DNA of 64,000 bases from Hirundichthys speculiger (GCA_018398805.1 JAGFBZ010002383.1:186001-250000), one strand, 5' to 3'. Numbered from the stretch's first letter, positions 10,301-21,534 are shown. Made by a program: numbers and translations. The notes: generated by a model from the letters alone, not told the origin.

Positions 10301-13300
10301 GTGGACTGGCAGCATACCTGTAATTAAAGAAAGAAATATTTTTCTTTCATCTGCTCTAAAACCAAAGGTTTTTGCATTACACGCCTCATTTGTTCATCAA
10401 AGTGAAATCTGTGACTCTCCATGCCAAAAGACTATAACGTTTTGTGCCAGGAGCCTCCAAATGACTGAAAGTTACAAACCTGAGCCATGGACTTTCAAAG
10501 GAAATTAAAACTTAATAATTTCTAACTTTTTTTTTTTTTCTAATTAAACTCCGGGAACACAAATGTTACGCTGATGTGTGCGTGAACGGCCTGCGGTGAT
10601 CACGGTTAAATGAATGCTGCTGTTTAGTGTTACAGTTTCTGTTTGAAAAGTTTGAGACAAAGTTTTTGTGCATTTTATTTTAACTTAAGTCAAATCGATT
10701 GATTGACTCAGATATTTGATTGTTCGCTGCTTCCCTCTCATTCACACATGCTGGCAGATGTCAGTGTAGCAATACCACTTCTGACCACATGGCGGCATAG
10801 ATCTGCTGCATCGACAAAGCAGCCACTGACAGCGCTTGAGTAGTGGACGGTCCGCCACCTCTTGTAATACCACATTGTTCCACTAGAGGGCAACTGTTGG
10901 GTCTTTTGTCAGGGTCGGTCAAACACAGGAGCTTTTCTACAACATTTTTCCCCCTCGTGGTCAGGAATAGTGTTTTTAAATTGAAAAAAACTCTCTCTCT
11001 GTCTCTCCAGCTGGTCAGAAGCCGAGCTCTGGATCGGTCGCACCTTGGTGTCACACCTCCACCAGAACCCGAGCCTTCACCTTGCAGGGTTGCCACAACT
11101 GCGGCGCCCGCGCTCCCTCGGTGCCCTGACTGTTGGCCTTCTGGGAAATAACAGTGAAACGACGCGCCGGCTCCTGGCTGACATGAACGTAGCGGACAAA
11201 AGCGGCAGAGAGTAAGTGGATTAGCTGCTGCTACTCTTTTCTTCTAATGAAAACTGATGGATTAATAAGAGTAACATTTACAAAATCGAATTAAAATGTC
11301 TATTTTAAGGATTGGCTTTAATGTTTTTCTAAATGATCTTTCTAATCGCAGGTTTGAAACCCTGTCTATAGACTTCACGCACCACCACAGAGACTCTGGT
11401 TTATTTACATGCGTGTTCATCCAACTGAAGTTGACTCGGACACACGGCATCACCTCCTTCGTCTCCATCCACCCCATCGTGGTCCCGTCGTCCTTCTCTG
11501 GACTGGACCTCCATGTTGCCCTCACGGTAACAAACCTGTTGTCTTTTCAAATAACTAACTGACGTTTTTAGTTGTAGAATAAAGCGTTGGGTTCAGTTCA
11601 TCCAGTGGTTTTATGTTGCAGATTCTTCTGATCATCTCCGCTCTCCTCATCGTGTTCGGGGAGCTGTGGTCCATGGCGACGGAGCGTGCTCAGTATGTGC
11701 ATCACTGCCACCACTGGTTCCAGCTACTTCTGGCGCTCTTGTCATCCGTGACGGCTGTGCTGCAGCTCTGCTTCTGGTCTTCTGCTTCTTCGTGCGTTTC
11801 CAAGGTATCAAAGAAACATTGTGGGATCTTCTGACGGTACCGACTGTAACATTTGAACAACAGCAGCACCTGCGCTGCGATGACTAATATTAAACATCTC
11901 GCGTGTGCTGTTCAGCTGCGGTCAAAGCCAGACGGCTACATTGACTTTCGCAGCGCTGCTCTTCTAGCAGAGAGGTCTTCCCAGGGTGCAGCTGTCTTGC
12001 TCACTCTGCTTGTTCTGAAGGTAAATGGAAGCCTCGGTTTTCACCTGTACGACGCCGATCAGCAGATTTACAGCTTTAATGAATGTCCGCTTGTCTCCTT
12101 TGACGTGCACATCAGCTGCTGGGAACCTTGAGGTTTGTGAGGAGGTGGGTGACGATAGGCAGAGTTCTGCAGAGAGCCTGGAGAGAGCTGTGGGCCGTGG
12201 TCGTCCTCGTCCTGCTGCTGCTGCTGCTCTGCTCTTATCTTGGGAACGTGGTACGAGGAGGAGTCATCGGCATGTATTTTGAAAGGGAAACTGTGTCTGA
12301 TGTGGCTCTGTCTTCGTTGCAGCTGTTTTCCCAGTCGTTGGAGGGTTTCCTGACAGCGCAGGAAACCAGCATCTCAGTGCTGTCGATACTACGTAGTCGG
12401 ACGGTGCTGCGAAAGCTTTGCAGGCTCCACCCGGTTATGGGACCTCTTTATGGCATGCTTCTGATGGGTGGAGGCATTTGGCTCTTGGCTAGACTTTCTG
12501 GAGCTATTCTCATCCATGCATATAGGTAAACACACACATTACATATTTTTTGATAGCATGGTAACATTTGGGGCGGAATGGTGGCTTGGTGGTTAGCACT
12601 GTTGCCTCACAGCAAGAAGGTCGTGCTTGCTGTGCTTGCGGGGGTTTCCTCCGGGTACTCCGGCTTCCTCCCACAGTCCAGAGACATGCATGTTAGGTTG
12701 ACTGGTGGCTCTAAATTGCCCGTAGGAGTGATTGTGAGTGTGCGTGGTTGTTCACCCGAAGAGAGCTGGGATAGACTCCAGCAGATCCCCGTGACCCTGT
12801 AGAGGACTAAGTGGGCATAGATAATGGATGGATGCTTGGATGGTAACATTTTCAATGCAAAGTTATTGGAACATAAATACTGCAGGACATAAAAGCGTAT
12901 TGTCCCGTGCAGGACGTACCGAACTGTACCGTATTTTACCAAGTACCGTTGCACCGTTGCATATGTACATATACATGTACATGTACATTCAGATCGCGGT
13001 TTTCACCATTCGCGGGGGGCGGTCACAGCTCCCATTAACTGCGAAGTGTGAGGGATTACTATTTTTCAAAATGAAAAAATCAGAGCCTCACAAGGAAATT
13101 TTTGATTGGCTGAATTTCTGGAGGCCTGCTGAAGGGCCGAGCTAACGGCTCATGAAGACGAACAAATTCCATCGCTGGTCAGACGCACACTTTTAGCAAA
13201 TCAACATATTATCAATGCTACATTTTCATCCTGTAAATTACCCCAACACCTCAAATACAGTATTATATGCATATATAAACAAGAGCTCGCTGACCGTATG

Positions 13301-15121
13301 GGCCGTATTAAATGTCAAAGTCCATGACAGCACTGAACAAGTAGCATTCATATGGAGGAGTTGCCTTCTGTCTTAAAAAAAAAAAAAAATAAGGAAGTGT
13401 GACTAAGGTTTGCAAAACTGCACCAGAGCAAACCAAACATCTGTAACCATGTTCTGCAGAAAGGTGAGAACAAAAGAGGATTTTTCAAATTTTTTGGCCT
13501 TAATGTCCAGAACCATGTGTAATGGAAACTACCACAGCATTTTAGCAGAAAAAGCCTCGTACCCACTGCCAAGCACGGTGGTGGAGGTGTGGTGATCTGG
13601 GTGTTTTTTTGCAGCCACAGGACCTCGGTTCCTTCCAGCCATTAAGTGGACCATGAATTCCGAGTTTATTGTACAGGTAAACGTGAAGCCACCTGTCTGA
13701 TAGCTAAGAACTGCTCAAAACTGGGTCAGGCAACAGAACAATGATGCAAAGGGCACCAGAAAATTTTAATCAGAATGGATGAAAAAAAGAATCAAGGTTT
13801 TGAATAGACTAATCAAACCCCAGACCTCAGCCTAAATTAAATGCTGTGGTGGTAAGGAAGCTTTGCAAAGAGGAATCCCCAAAAAAACTCCATGAACTGA
13901 AACAATGCCTTAAAGAAGAATGGGCCATATTGTTCTTTGTCTTTTTGCACATAAAAACATGGAATCAAAGAAGAGCTTCTAACTTTTGCACATGACTATA
14001 ACTATTGTGTCTCAAAGGGAAGAACAGGCTGAGCTGTTTCGACCAACCATTGAGCCTCAGGACTGTGAAATGGTCGAGTTCTTCATCAAGAGACTCAAGC
14101 TCTGGATGGGAATCACCAAAGCTAAACAGGTAAAAAGGTCTTGAGTTGTGAAGAATTGCATTATTTTTTTCATTTATGAGTATAAGAATCATCATAGTTA
14201 GTTCATTTTGCTGATTCCGCACCTTCATTTCCCTTCTAGTTCAGACACAGGGTGAAATTTGAAGGCATGGATATCCCTCCTTCAAGATCCTCACAGGAGT
14301 CCAGTTTCTCCATCCTGTCCTCCACCCTTCCCTCCTCCCAGTCGCCTTCTTCATCGTCCTTGCTGTCATCCTGTCGCCCACCATCCTCAACGCTCTCCGT
14401 TAGCTCCGAGGACTCGTCAGTTTCCAAGCCGAGGTTCGAAGTGCAGCCCTACCTGGACAGCCTGGAGCCCATCGTCAGTGCCTTGCTGACTCGTTTCGAT
14501 CGAGTCAACCAGCTAACCGAAGACGTACACAACTTGGAGGTTCAGCTTGAGGAGGCTCAGGCCAGGAGACGGAAGAGACAAATTAGTAACAGAGATGAAA
14601 AAGAAAGTGTGTTTGGAGAGTTAGAAAAACCAAAGAAACCAACTGAAGAAAGGGCGACGGTAGAAGTTAGACACAGGAAAGTAGGTCTTCTTCACCCAAG
14701 GCCACGAGTTTCCCTTCCACCGTCTTTTCTTTGCTCCAACTCCACAGTTCAGTCCTCCGCGGCGTCATCGGGCATCTTGCCTCGTATGCGCAGCTCCTGC
14801 TCTGAATCTGAGTCGGTACCGTTCCAGCCGACCCCTGACGCAGCCATACCTGCACCTGGTATCTGCGGTTCGTCTACGAATTCCACTGGGTTTGGCTGGT
14901 TCCCCAGAAGAAGAGCATGGCATTCTGGGAGCTCTCATTCAGCTGATGCTATTCAGAGAGCTCTCCAGCCCTCAGGAGTTGCTCCACGTGGAGATGGAGG
15001 GGAACGTTTAGCATTTGCTAATGCCAGGCCCAGGAGTGAAGAAGGGGTTAGAGGGTTTATCTGCGATGGGTTTCCAGTGAAGAGGAAGGCTTGGATCTCT
15101 GAAGAACCAGAAACTGAGTGA
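1105..15121 (+). CDS. pkd1: Polycystin-1 (PKD1 family), 3' part, 20 exons
   Basis: Polycystin-1 is a large membrane receptor-like protein that pairs with polycystin-2 channels. Exons I can join in phase: 1105-1360, 1466-1661, 1766-1933, 3431-3570, 3810-4020, 4127-4250, 5990-6133, 6217-6628, 6721-6832, 6915-7120, 8882-9084, 9170-9366, 9454-9608, 11011-11211, 11352-11526, 11622-11804, 11916-12020, 12116-12525, 14018-14129, 14240-15121 (TGA). About 1,530 residues are encoded: GPS motif, TM1, PLAT domain, ten further membrane segments and a coiled-coil tail ending in a Ser-rich extension. The order and local motifs match PKD1 rather than PKD1L or PKDREJ, mainly because of the C-terminal coiled coil (FDRVNQLTEDVHNLE). 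Teleosts often have two pkd1 paralogues and I cannot say which this is. Two exons carry one-base frame breaks (near 3513 and 9281-9288). The 5' exons lie outside the window. Confidence 0.9.
1980..2090 (-). repeat. 3' fragment of a non-LTR retrotransposon, antisense
   Basis: The reverse complement (ACGCCTCCCTGGGGAAATGT, then a GGCAGATCCAGGACAC-type segment) matches the 3' coding end of the element at 27496-28089. It is a short decayed piece in the pkd1 intron 1934-3430. Confidence 0.6.
2224..3239. mobile_element. hAT-type MITE, interrupted by a second MITE
   Basis: The ends are TAGGGGTGTGA and, inverted, TAGAGGTGAATA. They are flanked by TTTACTTG (2216-2223) and ATTACTTG (3240-3247), an 8-bp duplication with one mismatch, as expected for hAT. 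The body is rich in ATCGTGATAT-like palindromes. A shorter relative lies at 37516-37857. The 643-bp element 2311-2953 is inserted in it. Confidence 0.82.
2311..2953. mobile_element. Nested hAT-type MITE with perfect 8-bp TSD
   Basis: Terminal inverted repeats TAGTGCTGGGCAATATG and TAGTGCTGGGCGATATG bound the element. The direct repeat CTGTCAGT occurs at 2303-2310 and 2954-2961. It carries no coding capacity that I can recognise. It interrupts the MITE 2224-3239, so it is the younger insertion. Confidence 0.9.
4309..4990. mobile_element. Decayed Tc1-like element in pkd1 intron
   Basis: It begins CAGTCATGTGGAAAAG, an end also seen inverted near 13980-14000. Inside, ACCTCCATGAACTGGAACAA (peptide LHELEQCCEEEQA) corresponds to LHELKQCLKEEWA in the 13340-14000 copy. 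The right part contains a long hairpin (4820-4972). The intron continues to 5989 with AT-rich, otherwise featureless DNA. Confidence 0.55.
4820..4972. repeat. Long imperfect palindrome
   Basis: A perfect 17-bp inverted repeat (ACAAACTGATTAATCCA at 4868-4884; complement at 4907-4923) continues inward as GGTGTG/CACACC and outward as GCTNTTTTGTTTCCTGTG-like arms with scattered mismatches. Each arm is roughly 65-70 bases. It could form a hairpin in single-stranded DNA or RNA. Confidence 0.75.
7121..8881. other. pkd1 intron with short repeat fragments
   Basis: No exon or gene is seen. 7137-7185 (GGGGAGTTTGCATGTTCTCC) and 8470-8545 (CATCCATCCATTATCTATAC, then GGGTTACGGGGATCTGCTGG) are pieces of the SINE-like family that is complete at 12570-12842. 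The rest is unremarkable AT-rich sequence. Confidence 0.6.
8882..12525 (+). other. pkd1: pkd1 transmembrane bundle exons (one frame break, TOP motif not seen)
   Basis: Exon 8882-9084 encodes two membrane segments and ends FVVLEPLK. Exon 9170-9366 starts VCAQALICTALS and ends AKEEARKVRALRSLMK, but the two halves are in different frames: the first reaches TGA at 9287 and the second resumes at GTG 9286, so one base is missing in 9278-9288. Exons 9454-9608, 11011-11211 (WSEAELWIGRTLVSHLH), 11352-11526, 11622-11804, 11916-12020 and 12116-12525 (TLRFVRRW, then two membrane segments) complete the bundle, all in phase. The tyrosine/glycine-rich polycystin signature expected between 11011-11211 and 11352-11526 was not found. 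Confidence 0.82.
9868..10020. repeat. AT-rich short tandem array (TATTATGAAATA units)
   Basis: About seven imperfect units of ATTATTATGAAATA separated by 6-12 variable bases lie in the pkd1 intron 9609-11010. Further right, 10185-10235 (ATACTTTATCAATCCCTGAG) is an inverted retrotransposon-tail fragment. I see no exon between 9609 and 11010. Confidence 0.65.
12570..12842 (+). repeat. SINE/LINE-tail-like dispersed repeat
   Basis: GGTGGTTAGCACTGTTGCCT, GGTTTCCTCCGGGTACTCC and CCTCCCACAGTCCAGAGACA are hallmarks of a very abundant teleost interspersed repeat. It ends in a GATAATGGATGG tail. It lies in the pkd1 intron 12526-14017. The short open frame across it is not a gene. Confidence 0.75.
12955..13065. 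repeat. Decayed DNA-transposon fragment (CGCGGTT/GCGGGGGG type)
   Basis: An ACATGTACATGTACAT microsatellite is followed by ATCGCGGTTTTCACCATTCG and GTGAGGGATTAC. Comparable CGCGGTTT-type sequence lies at 42014-42120. The similarity to Tigger/pogo-like termini is from memory and tentative. Confidence 0.4.
13340..14001 (+). mobile_element. Degenerate Tc1-like transposase remnant
   Basis: CCAAGCACGGTGGTGGAGGT, GTGATCTGGGTGTTTTTTTG and CAGCCACAGGACCT read as the KHGGG..VVIWV.F block typical of Tc1 transposases, with stops and frameshifts. The right end, inverted, is similar to CAGTCATGTGGAAAAG at 4309. It ends just before pkd1 exon 14018-14129, so this element shares the intron end. Confidence 0.65.
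14018..15121 (+). other. pkd1: pkd1 cytoplasmic tail with coiled coil
   Basis: Exon 14018-14129 encodes EPQDCEMVEFFIKRLKLWMG, the conserved post-membrane helix. Exon 14240-15121 begins FRHRVKFEGMDIPPSRSS and encodes the coiled coil (LLTRFDRVNQLTEDVHNLEV) through which polycystin-1 contacts polycystin-2. A basic, Ser-rich extension of about 180 residues follows, without recognisable domains and longer than the human tail. Translation stops at TGA 15119-15121. Confidence 0.87.
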
Positions 15122-15285
15122 GACTAACCATGTGTAGATCATCATCAGCCGACTCTGGATTACTTCGGTTGGCAACATACTGCCTTTATGACTAAGTTTT
15201 TGTCTTTCAGGATCTTATCCTTTCAAAGCTTTTTATTCTAGTTTAGAATAATCGTTGGATGTTCATCACTACTGACTTAAGAGTT

Positions 15286-15291
15286 ATTAAA
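15286..15291 (+). terminator. Candidate pkd1 poly(A) signal ATTAAA
   Basis: ATTAAA lies 165 bases after the pkd1 stop codon. A repeat begins near 15420, so the true 3' end is probably before it. This rests on position and motif only. Confidence 0.3.
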
Positions 15292-15419
15292 GTCTTCAGA
15301 TTGGAGACTCCTGCATTGTCTGGACTAGAGAAGAGAGGGACCATCTTGCACATCTGGAAACATCAGTGCTGAAAGATGTATACAAGTTTTAATAGAGCAG
15401 GGATCTTAGGTGGGCTGAA

Positions 15420-16015
15420 GCAGGGAAACATCTAAGACATGCAGGGTTGTGGCTCTCGAGGACTGGAGTTGAAGTCTCCTGTATTAGAGGAACATGTACT
15501 CCGATAAAGACGATGTCTTCTTCAGGGAAGGCTTTGCATCTTTCAGCAAGACAATCCCAAACAACATACAGCACCCAAAAGAGTCTGGGTGCTGAATTGG
15601 CTCACCTGCAGTCCAGACTTTTCAGCATCTGAACTCATTTGTACCATCATGATACAAAAAAAATACAACAAAGACAACCTGTTGAACAGCTCAAATCATC
15701 TATGAAGAATGAGGGAAATGAACATTACCAAAGTCCAGCCTCTTCAGTTATCAGATGTTAGTCAGCCATCATTAGGAGAAGGAAGGAATGCTGCACAGTG
15801 GGAAACATCAAACTTACCTTCATTATTTCAATCTTACCTTTATTATTTACTTCCATGGAACATTTTCTCAGTTTCAACATTTGATCTGTTCTCTGCTGTA
15901 TTTTCTGTTGTAAATAAAATACATATCTATGCGATTTGCAAATCACTGTATTTTGTTATTTTGATTTTGTTACACACTGTCCAAACTTTACTTTTTTTTC
16001 TCTATATACAGTATA
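15420..16015 (+). repeat. Interspersed DNA-transposon-derived repeat, copy 1
   Basis: TGTATTAGAGGAACATG, GACAATCCCAAACAACATAC and CACCCAAAAGAGTCTG recur at 35405-35730. The right part (TGCGATTTGCAAATCACTGT) resembles the end of a common fish repeat. It occupies part of the pkd1-PLCXD intergenic region; the remainder 16596-17681 shows only homopolymer runs and AT-rich DNA. Confidence 0.65.
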
Positions 16016-16109
16016 CTTTGTGTTACAACTGATGAACATACCAGTGACAATCTGGGTTTCATTATCCTTTATAACTTCAACTGGGGTTGCCAGACAGCCT
16101 ACTCCACTT

Positions 16110-16595
16110 GCAGTGTTGTACCTTAATGCGTTCATTGAACAAAAGTTCAACAACAAGTTCATATTTTGTGCAAACGTGAACTGGACTCGCTCTCTTTCCC
16201 CTTGACGAGCGCCGGGTGTGAACGAGTTCATTTGGGCAATTATGAACGAAGCTCTTTCAAAGTTCACGCACGGTCAAAACCGTGCCAGGTTTCCAGCAAA
16301 CTCCATTTAAAAACCACCACAAACGTGCCTAATATGTAACTTCGGAAAGCAATCAAACATGGCAACACGGGCTGTCACTTCTGTCACGCTAACAATTACG
16401 TCATCAAAAGTTTAAAACAAGTATGGAGGAAGATGAGAGCTGCAGTCGCCCAGAGATGTAGGAGCGATCCGAGTCGAGGATTGAAATATTTGAAATGGGG
16501 GGGGGGGAATTTGCACCATAAGGACCTGTTTTTGTCTTATAATAAAGACCATTTGGCAGCAAGATTTTCCTCATATTTTTTAATATACTGTAGAG
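16110..16595 (-). repeat. Dispersed repeat, inverted partner of 253-692
   Basis: It is the reverse complement of 253-692 over nearly its whole length, with a G-run at 16498-16508. The two copies are about 15.4 kb apart and bracket the pkd1 exons in the window. Confidence 0.75.
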
Positions 16596-17681
16596 AGAAG
16601 CAGAAAGGGAAATGGCAGTTTTACATGCTCTGTTCCTTCAATGCTAATGTGAACCCTGGTTGGATAAAGATTCTGAACTGGACACATAATTTTCAACAGA
16701 TAAAATGGATAAAATAATTGCTGTTTGTGGTGGTGTAGTATATGGGCAGTGTCAATCATTTGACAAATAATTGTTCGCAGCAACATTAAAAAAAGAATAA
16801 GAAAAATTTAGTTCATTTTTTTGAAATGGTGAACTGAACTAGTTCATGTAAAAAGTAAACTTGCCCAACACTGTCCACCTGTTCATCCAGACATCCAGAA
16901 GTATACAGCGTGACATGCCCCTGGATCCTTGCAGAGTTTTTTTTTCCTTTCATATTCCAGTTTTTCTTGTTTGTCTGTGAACACTGTGGGCGTGAGCTCC
17001 AGCTTCCAATCAGCCTTCTTCCGAACTTGCATGACATGATTTCATCACTCTGCTGCAAATCAACCCTGGTCTACTTTCTTTAACCTGCCGGATGGTCGTT
17101 TCCACCAGTCTGGCCAAAACAGCGCCACTCCTGAATTCACTCAGCCATTAAAGGTTTTTTTTTTTTGGTTTTTTTTTTTTAACTTTATCCTTTTTTTCTT
17201 TCTTTTTAATTTAACTTCAACATCAACACACCTTCTAAACCTGTGCTCTGCACGTCAGGTACTTTTTCCCAGCGCAGTGATGGTATGAGGAAGTTGCAAC
17301 AAAGCTCCATATCATCAACATCAAACCTTCGAGTGAACCTTCTATTTTTTTTTAGGTCGCCCTGATAACAACACCTGAGAACAGAAGCAGATACATTAGT
17401 TTCTCTACAAGGTTAAGAAACAAACACCTACGAGCAGTGAAATACGTTTGTAGGACTAAAATGTACGACTAAAGTTTCAAACTGTCAAACCTGAGGCCAT
17501 AAATAACTGCGGGAAGGCGGAGGGGATTACTGAGGCAGGTAAGTGCTGCTTTGTTGAACATTTGGCCACAATGAACATGAGCTGTGTTTCCATGCTGATT
17601 TATTCGCTGTGGAAGAGACCTGAAATGTTTTGTGTAGTATTGAAGGTGTCTGCAGAAAAAGAGACAGGAAGGAGGAAAGTC

Positions 17682-20600
17682 ATGAGCAACTCGAACTGGA
17701 TGTCACAACTGCCAGCTGAGCTCCAGACTGTTCCTCTCTTTAATCTGGCCATACCAGGTAGGAAGCTGGGAAACGTTAAACTACTCCAGTCTCACTGCGT
17801 CCTATAACTGTGGGGAAAACTAACAGTATACTTGTACTTGACCCTTTTGTTTTTTGCAGCATTGTGACAAAGCAGTTCTTCCAAATATTTCTCAGATGAC
17901 TTTGCTTCAAATTTTTGTTGATCTGATCTGATCAAGACAGCCATGCTAGCAGGACTGTCATGTGCGGTGTTGAGCGGACGCAAGTAGCAGGACTCATGGG
18001 TACTTTATGCTTCTGTGTCGGATAAACGTTGTGGCCCCTGAAATGTAGCTCCAGGTCGTCCCAGTCAGGCCGATGCAGAACGCAGTGGCACAGGTGACTG
18101 GTGCACCTGTGCCATTGGGTTTCCTGCTACGATGACTTCTCTGCCACTTTCAAACCAGACAGATTGCTAACTGTGACATCAGAGGAAAATTAAAAAAAAA
18201 AAATCACCTGTTGTTCAACATTTAGGAAGATACATATAAGATCTGCTCCCTTTCAGAGGTGCAGTCGTGTCCAAAAGTTAGCATGCTCTATTTTGAACAA
18301 CATATTACTTTTTTTAACCAAGGAGGTTATGTTTTTGCCGGCGTTTATCTGTCTCTGTCTGTCTGTGTTCAAGATAACTCAAAAAGCTATGGATGGATTT
18401 TGATGAAGTTTCCTGGGGTTGTCAGAAATGTGAAAAGGAAGAACTGATTTCATTTTGGGCGTGATCCGGAAGGAATTCTGGATCACTTTCAAATTTTCGA
18501 TAACATTGTGGTCAATGGGGCCGAAAATTTTGTTTCTCAATATTCTCCGTTAATTATTGCCCAAAACTCACAAAATTCCACTCAGGGATTGACAATGGGA
18601 ACCTCTATCAAATTTCAAAGGCTGATCCGGATCTGATCCAGAACCCTGATTTTATTGCAATCTGTAAATCGCTACATGAGGGAACTGTTGTGCTTGGCGG
18701 AGGTCTGCACTCTCTGAATACTTTTCTAGTTTTCTCTGGTATTATAACCAGTGCAAAGGTCTGTTTGTATTTATTGACACAAAAGTATTTAAACATTTAA
18801 TTTTTTAATATTTGAGCTAGTAATACACATAACAAGTAGCTTTTTTAATTAGTAATCCTCACATCTACAAAGTTACTTTTAAAAGCAATTTATCAGACAG
18901 CAGATTTACTGCAAGCATGGCCCAAAACAATTTTTTTTAAATGACCAAATTTGGGCACGTGGTTTTAACTGGACATCAATAAGATAATTAGAACACATTA
19001 ACAATGTTTTTAAATGTGCATATGTGTGCTTTGATATTTCCAGGAAGCCATGACTCAATGAGCTACGACTTGGACCTCAACTCTTCCATAATAGAGCCCG
19101 ACAGACTGAAAAGATTCAGCAGGATTTACTGCGTGCGTAAAACTGTGCGCAAATGGGCAATGACTCAAGTGAGGAGACCTTATAATATGCTAGTATCGAA
19201 AGACGAAAAAGAAAGGACGATGTTTGACTTGTGTTGGCTTTTATGACAGGAAGTGAGCATCAAGGAACAACTGGATGCAGGAGTCCGCTACCTTGACCTG
19301 AGGATTGCCCGCAAGTCAAATGACACCGATCCCACCAGGCTTTACTTTTACCACGGGCTGTACACGCGGACTGATGTGGAGGTAAAGACGGATATGTCAT
19401 ATAAAACTATAAAATGCTCACTTTTTTTTGTACAAAGTACCAAGGAGGCTGTCACCACTTTTACCATCACCAATCTCCTCATCTTAATCCGTCTCAAATT
19501 TTCCCGCGGGTGAGAAAATGCCAGCTAACTCCCATCAACCCAGGGCCAGACTGGCCCGAGAGGACCTTTGGCCAGTTTGAGTTACTCTTGGATGCTCTTG
19601 TATGACTCGTCATATAAAGCTTGCCCACTCCACCTGGCTGCGATTGGTTCGGTACATTCTGTACCAATGGAAATGGCTTTGAATGGGAGAGGTTACGGAC
19701 CAATTTCACAAGAGTATTCTAGTGGAGTGAATGGGTATGGCTGATCATGAACAAAATAAAATTAAAAATCTGCCAATTAACACAGAAAATCAAGAATTTC
19801 CATTTGCGATGCAGAATAAAGCAGGATATATTCAGGAACTTGGAAAGAAGATGCAGAGTTAGAGTCTCGCAAGTTTCATTTTCAGCACTTGCCTTGTAAC
19901 GAACAAATAAGTATCAGCAGAAATGAAAAAAACGTTGACTATGTGTGATGAAAACTCTAAGTTTCCCTTGTAAGTAACGGACAAGTCAAGACAAGATTTC
20001 TTTTCCATTCAAATGATTCTCTACTAACGAGTGCCTCCACCACTGTTATCAGACTGTTTTCAGGGACATCCATAACTGGGCTGAGGGCCACCCGAAAGAG
20101 ATCCTGATCCTGTCTTTGTCCCACTTCAAAGGGTTTGACAAGAAGATTGAATGGGCCCTTCACAACCACCTTATCAACTTCATCAAGAACTTGTTTGGAA
20201 GCAGACTCCTTCATAACACTGTATCATGTACTTTTCCCCTTTTAAAGTGTAAATGTAACCTGTTGTGAATCTCAAATAAGAACGCCTCTGGTCTTTCACC
20301 ACAGGACACCCCCACGCTGAAGAGCTGCTGGGATAAAGGCAAAAACATCATCGTATCATATGACCATCGAGCATATCATCAGCCTGCATTATGGAGAAAA
20401 ATTAACTATTACTACGGCAACAGCATGGACACCACAAAAATTCAATCAAAGCTCTGTCAAGTTTTGGAAAAAGAAAGGCCTTCCAAATGTGAGTTTTCTT
20501 TCTTTCTTTTTTTTTGGATCTCTACTCAATTGGTCCACTCTGCCTCTAATGATTTCAAACCTTTATTTTGTCCCGTCATATCCACAGATTTCTTTGTATG

Positions 20601-20826
20601 TGGCTTGAATCTAACTCTGCCACCCGATGCAAGGATTCTCAAGTATGTCCTTCGCCTTTGCGACAACCTCGCCAACGTCATCCGGAGGAGTCTGCCGAGG
20701 CTGCTGCGCTGGTTGAACCAGCAATCTGACAAAACCCCTGTGAATATAGTCGCCTCAGATTTGGTGACTCGTGACAACTTTGTCTCAACAGTTGTGAGGC
20801 TCAATTTAAAGCACACAAAAGCATAA
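17682..20826 (+). CDS. PI-PLC X-domain protein (PLCXD family), 307 aa
   Basis: Six exons join in phase: 17682-17757, 19044-19168, 19250-19381, 20053-20220, 20305-20488, 20588-20826 (TAA). The product is 307 residues, close to the 305-323 of vertebrate PLCXD proteins, and consists of one X domain. The two catalytic histidines of the phosphatidylinositol phospholipase C fold are visible in IPGSHDSMSYD (across the first splice) and LYFYHGLYT; EQLDAGVRYLDLRI holds the conserved arginine. KGKNIIVSYDH and VNIVASDLVTRDNFVSTVVRLN are further family blocks. No Y or C2 domain and no signal peptide are present, so a cytosolic lipid hydrolase is expected. The start ATG at 17682 (MSNSNWMSQLP) fits the family. 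I cannot decide between PLCXD1, 2 and 3. Confidence 0.9.
17758..19043. other. PLCXD intron 1
   Basis: Apart from the dispersed repeat 18317-18732 this intron is AT-rich and shows no exon. The later introns are short: 19169-19249, 19382-20052, 20221-20304 and 20489-20587. Confidence 0.6.
18317..18732 (+). repeat. Interspersed repeat, copy 1 (with 62287-62684)
   Basis: TCTGTCTGTGTTCAAGATAA, TGTGAAAAGGAAGAACTGAT and AATGGGGCCGAAAATTTTGT are shared with 62287-62684 in the same orientation. It ends with GGAGGTCTGC and a short variable tail. Family not identified. Confidence 0.7.
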
Positions 20827-20989
20827 CGGAAGTATTTCTGCCAGTCGTATTAGTAAAAGGTTCACCTTTTCCTCTGTTGTGAAGGTGACCAGGTCAGACT
20901 CTTACTTGAAGTTCAACTTCTCGCTTATTGGGGGGGGTTGTAAATATTGAAGATGTTTTTGAAAACAATTAAGCAGATTAATGAACCTA

Positions 20990-20995
20990 AATAAA
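20990..20995 (+). terminator. Candidate PLCXD poly(A) signal AATAAA
   Basis: AATAAA lies 164 bases after the PLCXD stop codon, a plausible distance for a short 3' UTR. It is supported by motif and position only. Confidence 0.5.
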
Positions 20996-21534
20996 TTTTC
21001 TACATTGCCAAATAGTATTTCAGTTAACCGCGCATTCACTGTCACTTTCTTGTCTTTCCATCATTCATGTCAAGGGATTGGTAGATCAATACCAAAATAT
21101 CGATATTTGTTCCTGACGCCGGTTCAGTTTTAAGGATCAATCCTCATGTAAAAAAAAAAAAAAAATCTATATCAGGTAATGCTTTAATGTATAGTTTCTT
21201 GCCCCCCTTTTTTTTAATGTTTTGTGTGGACAGGAATTAACCGTTACTTCCACTTACAGTGTTTCGAACAATAGTTATCACAAGGCACACAGAAGCAACT
21301 GCCGTCAATGGCAGACTATAAACTTACATAAACTTACTTATAAACTCACACATAGCCTCTCATACGATATGCATTCATTTCCTCTGACCTGGAGATATCT
21401 CACTTGTCATCATTATGGAGATATACTGGTTTTAACGGCTATTAACTGTTTTGAACGGCTGCTAACTGGAGTTAGCACCCGGACCACGGGGCTGGGCAAG
21501 AAAGGGAGCGCTGGACGACGGCAGCTCCTCTAGT

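Noticed and set aside
11212..11351. Hidden exon carrying the missing TOP segment
   Set aside because: The 140-bp intron has no room for the segment and no reading frame resembling it.
14236..14427. Acidic minus-strand open frame
   Set aside because: Antisense of the Ser-rich pkd1 tail exon; acidity reflects the complement of Ser codons.
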